Shown in pieces: positions 4,803 to 5,186 of a stretch of DNA of 5,186 bases (positions within the stretch are counted from its first letter, which is position 1; every line of letters begins with the position of its first letter). Origin of the DNA: Flavobacterium sp. Its GTDB lineage: Bacteria; Bacteroidota; Bacteroidia; Flavobacteriales; Flavobacteriaceae. The position numbers and the translations under genes were made by a program. Below the pieces are notes generated by a model. The model did not search any database and was not told where the DNA came from. It saw only the letters and a program-made list of their open reading frames with translations. The stretch lies in assembly GCA_024709705.1 (NCBI GenBank), contig JANJWE010000018.1, positions 1-5,186 on the forward strand, in the 5' to 3' direction.

Positions 4803-5186
4803 ATGAAAAAATTATTTGCTGAATTTTTTGGAACCTATTGGCTGGTTTTCGGAGGATGTGGAAGTGCTCTTTTCGCAGCCGGAATTCCAAATGCCGGAAT
4901 CGGATTTGCCGGGGTTTCCCTTGCTTTCGGTTTAACCGTTTTAACCATGGCTTATGCCATGGGTCCCATTTCAGGAGGTCATTTCAATCCCGCTGTTTCC
5001 CTAGGACTTTGGGCGGGTGGAAAATTTGACTCTCGAGAATTACTACCCTATATTATTTCACAATGTGTCGGAGGTCTAGCCGCTGCAGGTACGCTTTATT
5101 TCATCCTTAATGGCAGAGAAGACTTTATGGGATTAGACGCCACAAAAGCCGGAGAATTTGCAACCAACGGTTATGGTGATTTCTCG
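4803..5186 (+). CDS. aqpZ: AqpZ-type aquaporin, 5' part, cut by the window end
   Basis: The open frame runs 128 codons to the last base without a stop. It closely follows the bacterial water channel AqpZ (about 230 aa), with identical blocks recalled from E. coli Aqp[11 protein letters not shown] (13-22), [11 protein letters not shown] (40-50) and [10 protein letters not shown] (57-66) with the first NPA motif at 62-64. F42 corresponds to the aromatic residue of the selectivity filter (E. coli F43). Helices 1-3 and loop B are present. The second half, with the His/Arg filter residues and the second NPA motif, lies beyond the window, so water versus glycerol selectivity can be judged only partly. 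The inner-membrane channel would let water pass under osmotic change. It follows doxX by 26 bp with an A-rich spacer and no clear promoter, so a shared transcript is likely. Confidence 0.95.
   Translation, partial: MKKLFAEFFGTYWLVFGGCGSALFAAGIPNAGIGFAGVSLAFGLTVLTMAYAMGPISGGHFNPAVSLGLWAGGKFDSRELLPYIISQCVGGLAAAGTLYFILNGREDFMGLDATKAGEFATNGYGDFS

Noticed and set aside
4838..5029. Arg/Cys-rich 63-codon frame inside the aquaporin gene
   Set aside because: It is a shifted reading of aqpZ, whose true frame shows NPA and other family motifs through to the window end.
1..5186. CRISPR array, tRNA/rRNA, insertion sequence, toxin-antitoxin or phage-defence system
   Set aside because: No spaced direct repeats, cloverleaf-like elements, transposase, nuclease or toxin-like genes are visible; the genes are mostly housekeeping, transport, cell-envelope and regulatory types.

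Overview
The window looks like a short contig from a Bacteroidota genome, most likely a member of the Flavobacteriia. The evidence is the AT-rich composition, the protein families present, the near absence of purine-rich Shine-Dalgarno sequences, A/T-rich leaders, and matches to the Bacteroidota -7 promoter box TAnnTTTG (exact at 1778-1785 and 3416-3423). Both ends cut through genes, so the window probably equals a whole contig; this is inferred.

Left block (1-1756, minus strand): a tightly packed four-gene run that reads leftward. In transcription order it holds a small two-helix membrane protein, a 100-aa protein with no recognised function, a 277-aa protein that I recognise as DUF6671-like with a C-terminal tail of four CxxC pairs, and the N-terminal part of a TsaC/Sua5-type threonylcarbamoyl-AMP synthase. 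The gaps are 5, -11 and 3 bp, so this is almost certainly one operon. The tsaC frame is interrupted by an in-frame TGA at 26-28, while homology to the family continues in the same frame to the window edge.

Middle (1757-3318): a short divergent promoter region leads rightward into a LysR-type regulator (1810-2724). Its stop codon directly abuts the stop codon of a convergent lipoprotein of the YkuD_2 (L,D-transpeptidase-like) family.

Right block (3319-5186, plus strand): a 127-bp divergent spacer carries a clear promoter, a short inverted repeat and a tandem heptamer. It is followed by a ten-helix EamA/DMT-type transporter. An 80-bp spacer with a perfect 22-bp palindrome (10-bp arms, AA centre) comes next, then a DoxX-family membrane protein and, 26 bp later, the N-terminal 128 residues of an AqpZ-type aquaporin cut by the window end.

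I see no CRISPR array, RNA gene, insertion sequence or phage gene. The parts most worth following up are the DUF6671/zinc-ribbon protein and its link to tsaC, the 22-bp palindrome, and the disrupted tsaC end. No intergenic stretch exceeds 130 bp.
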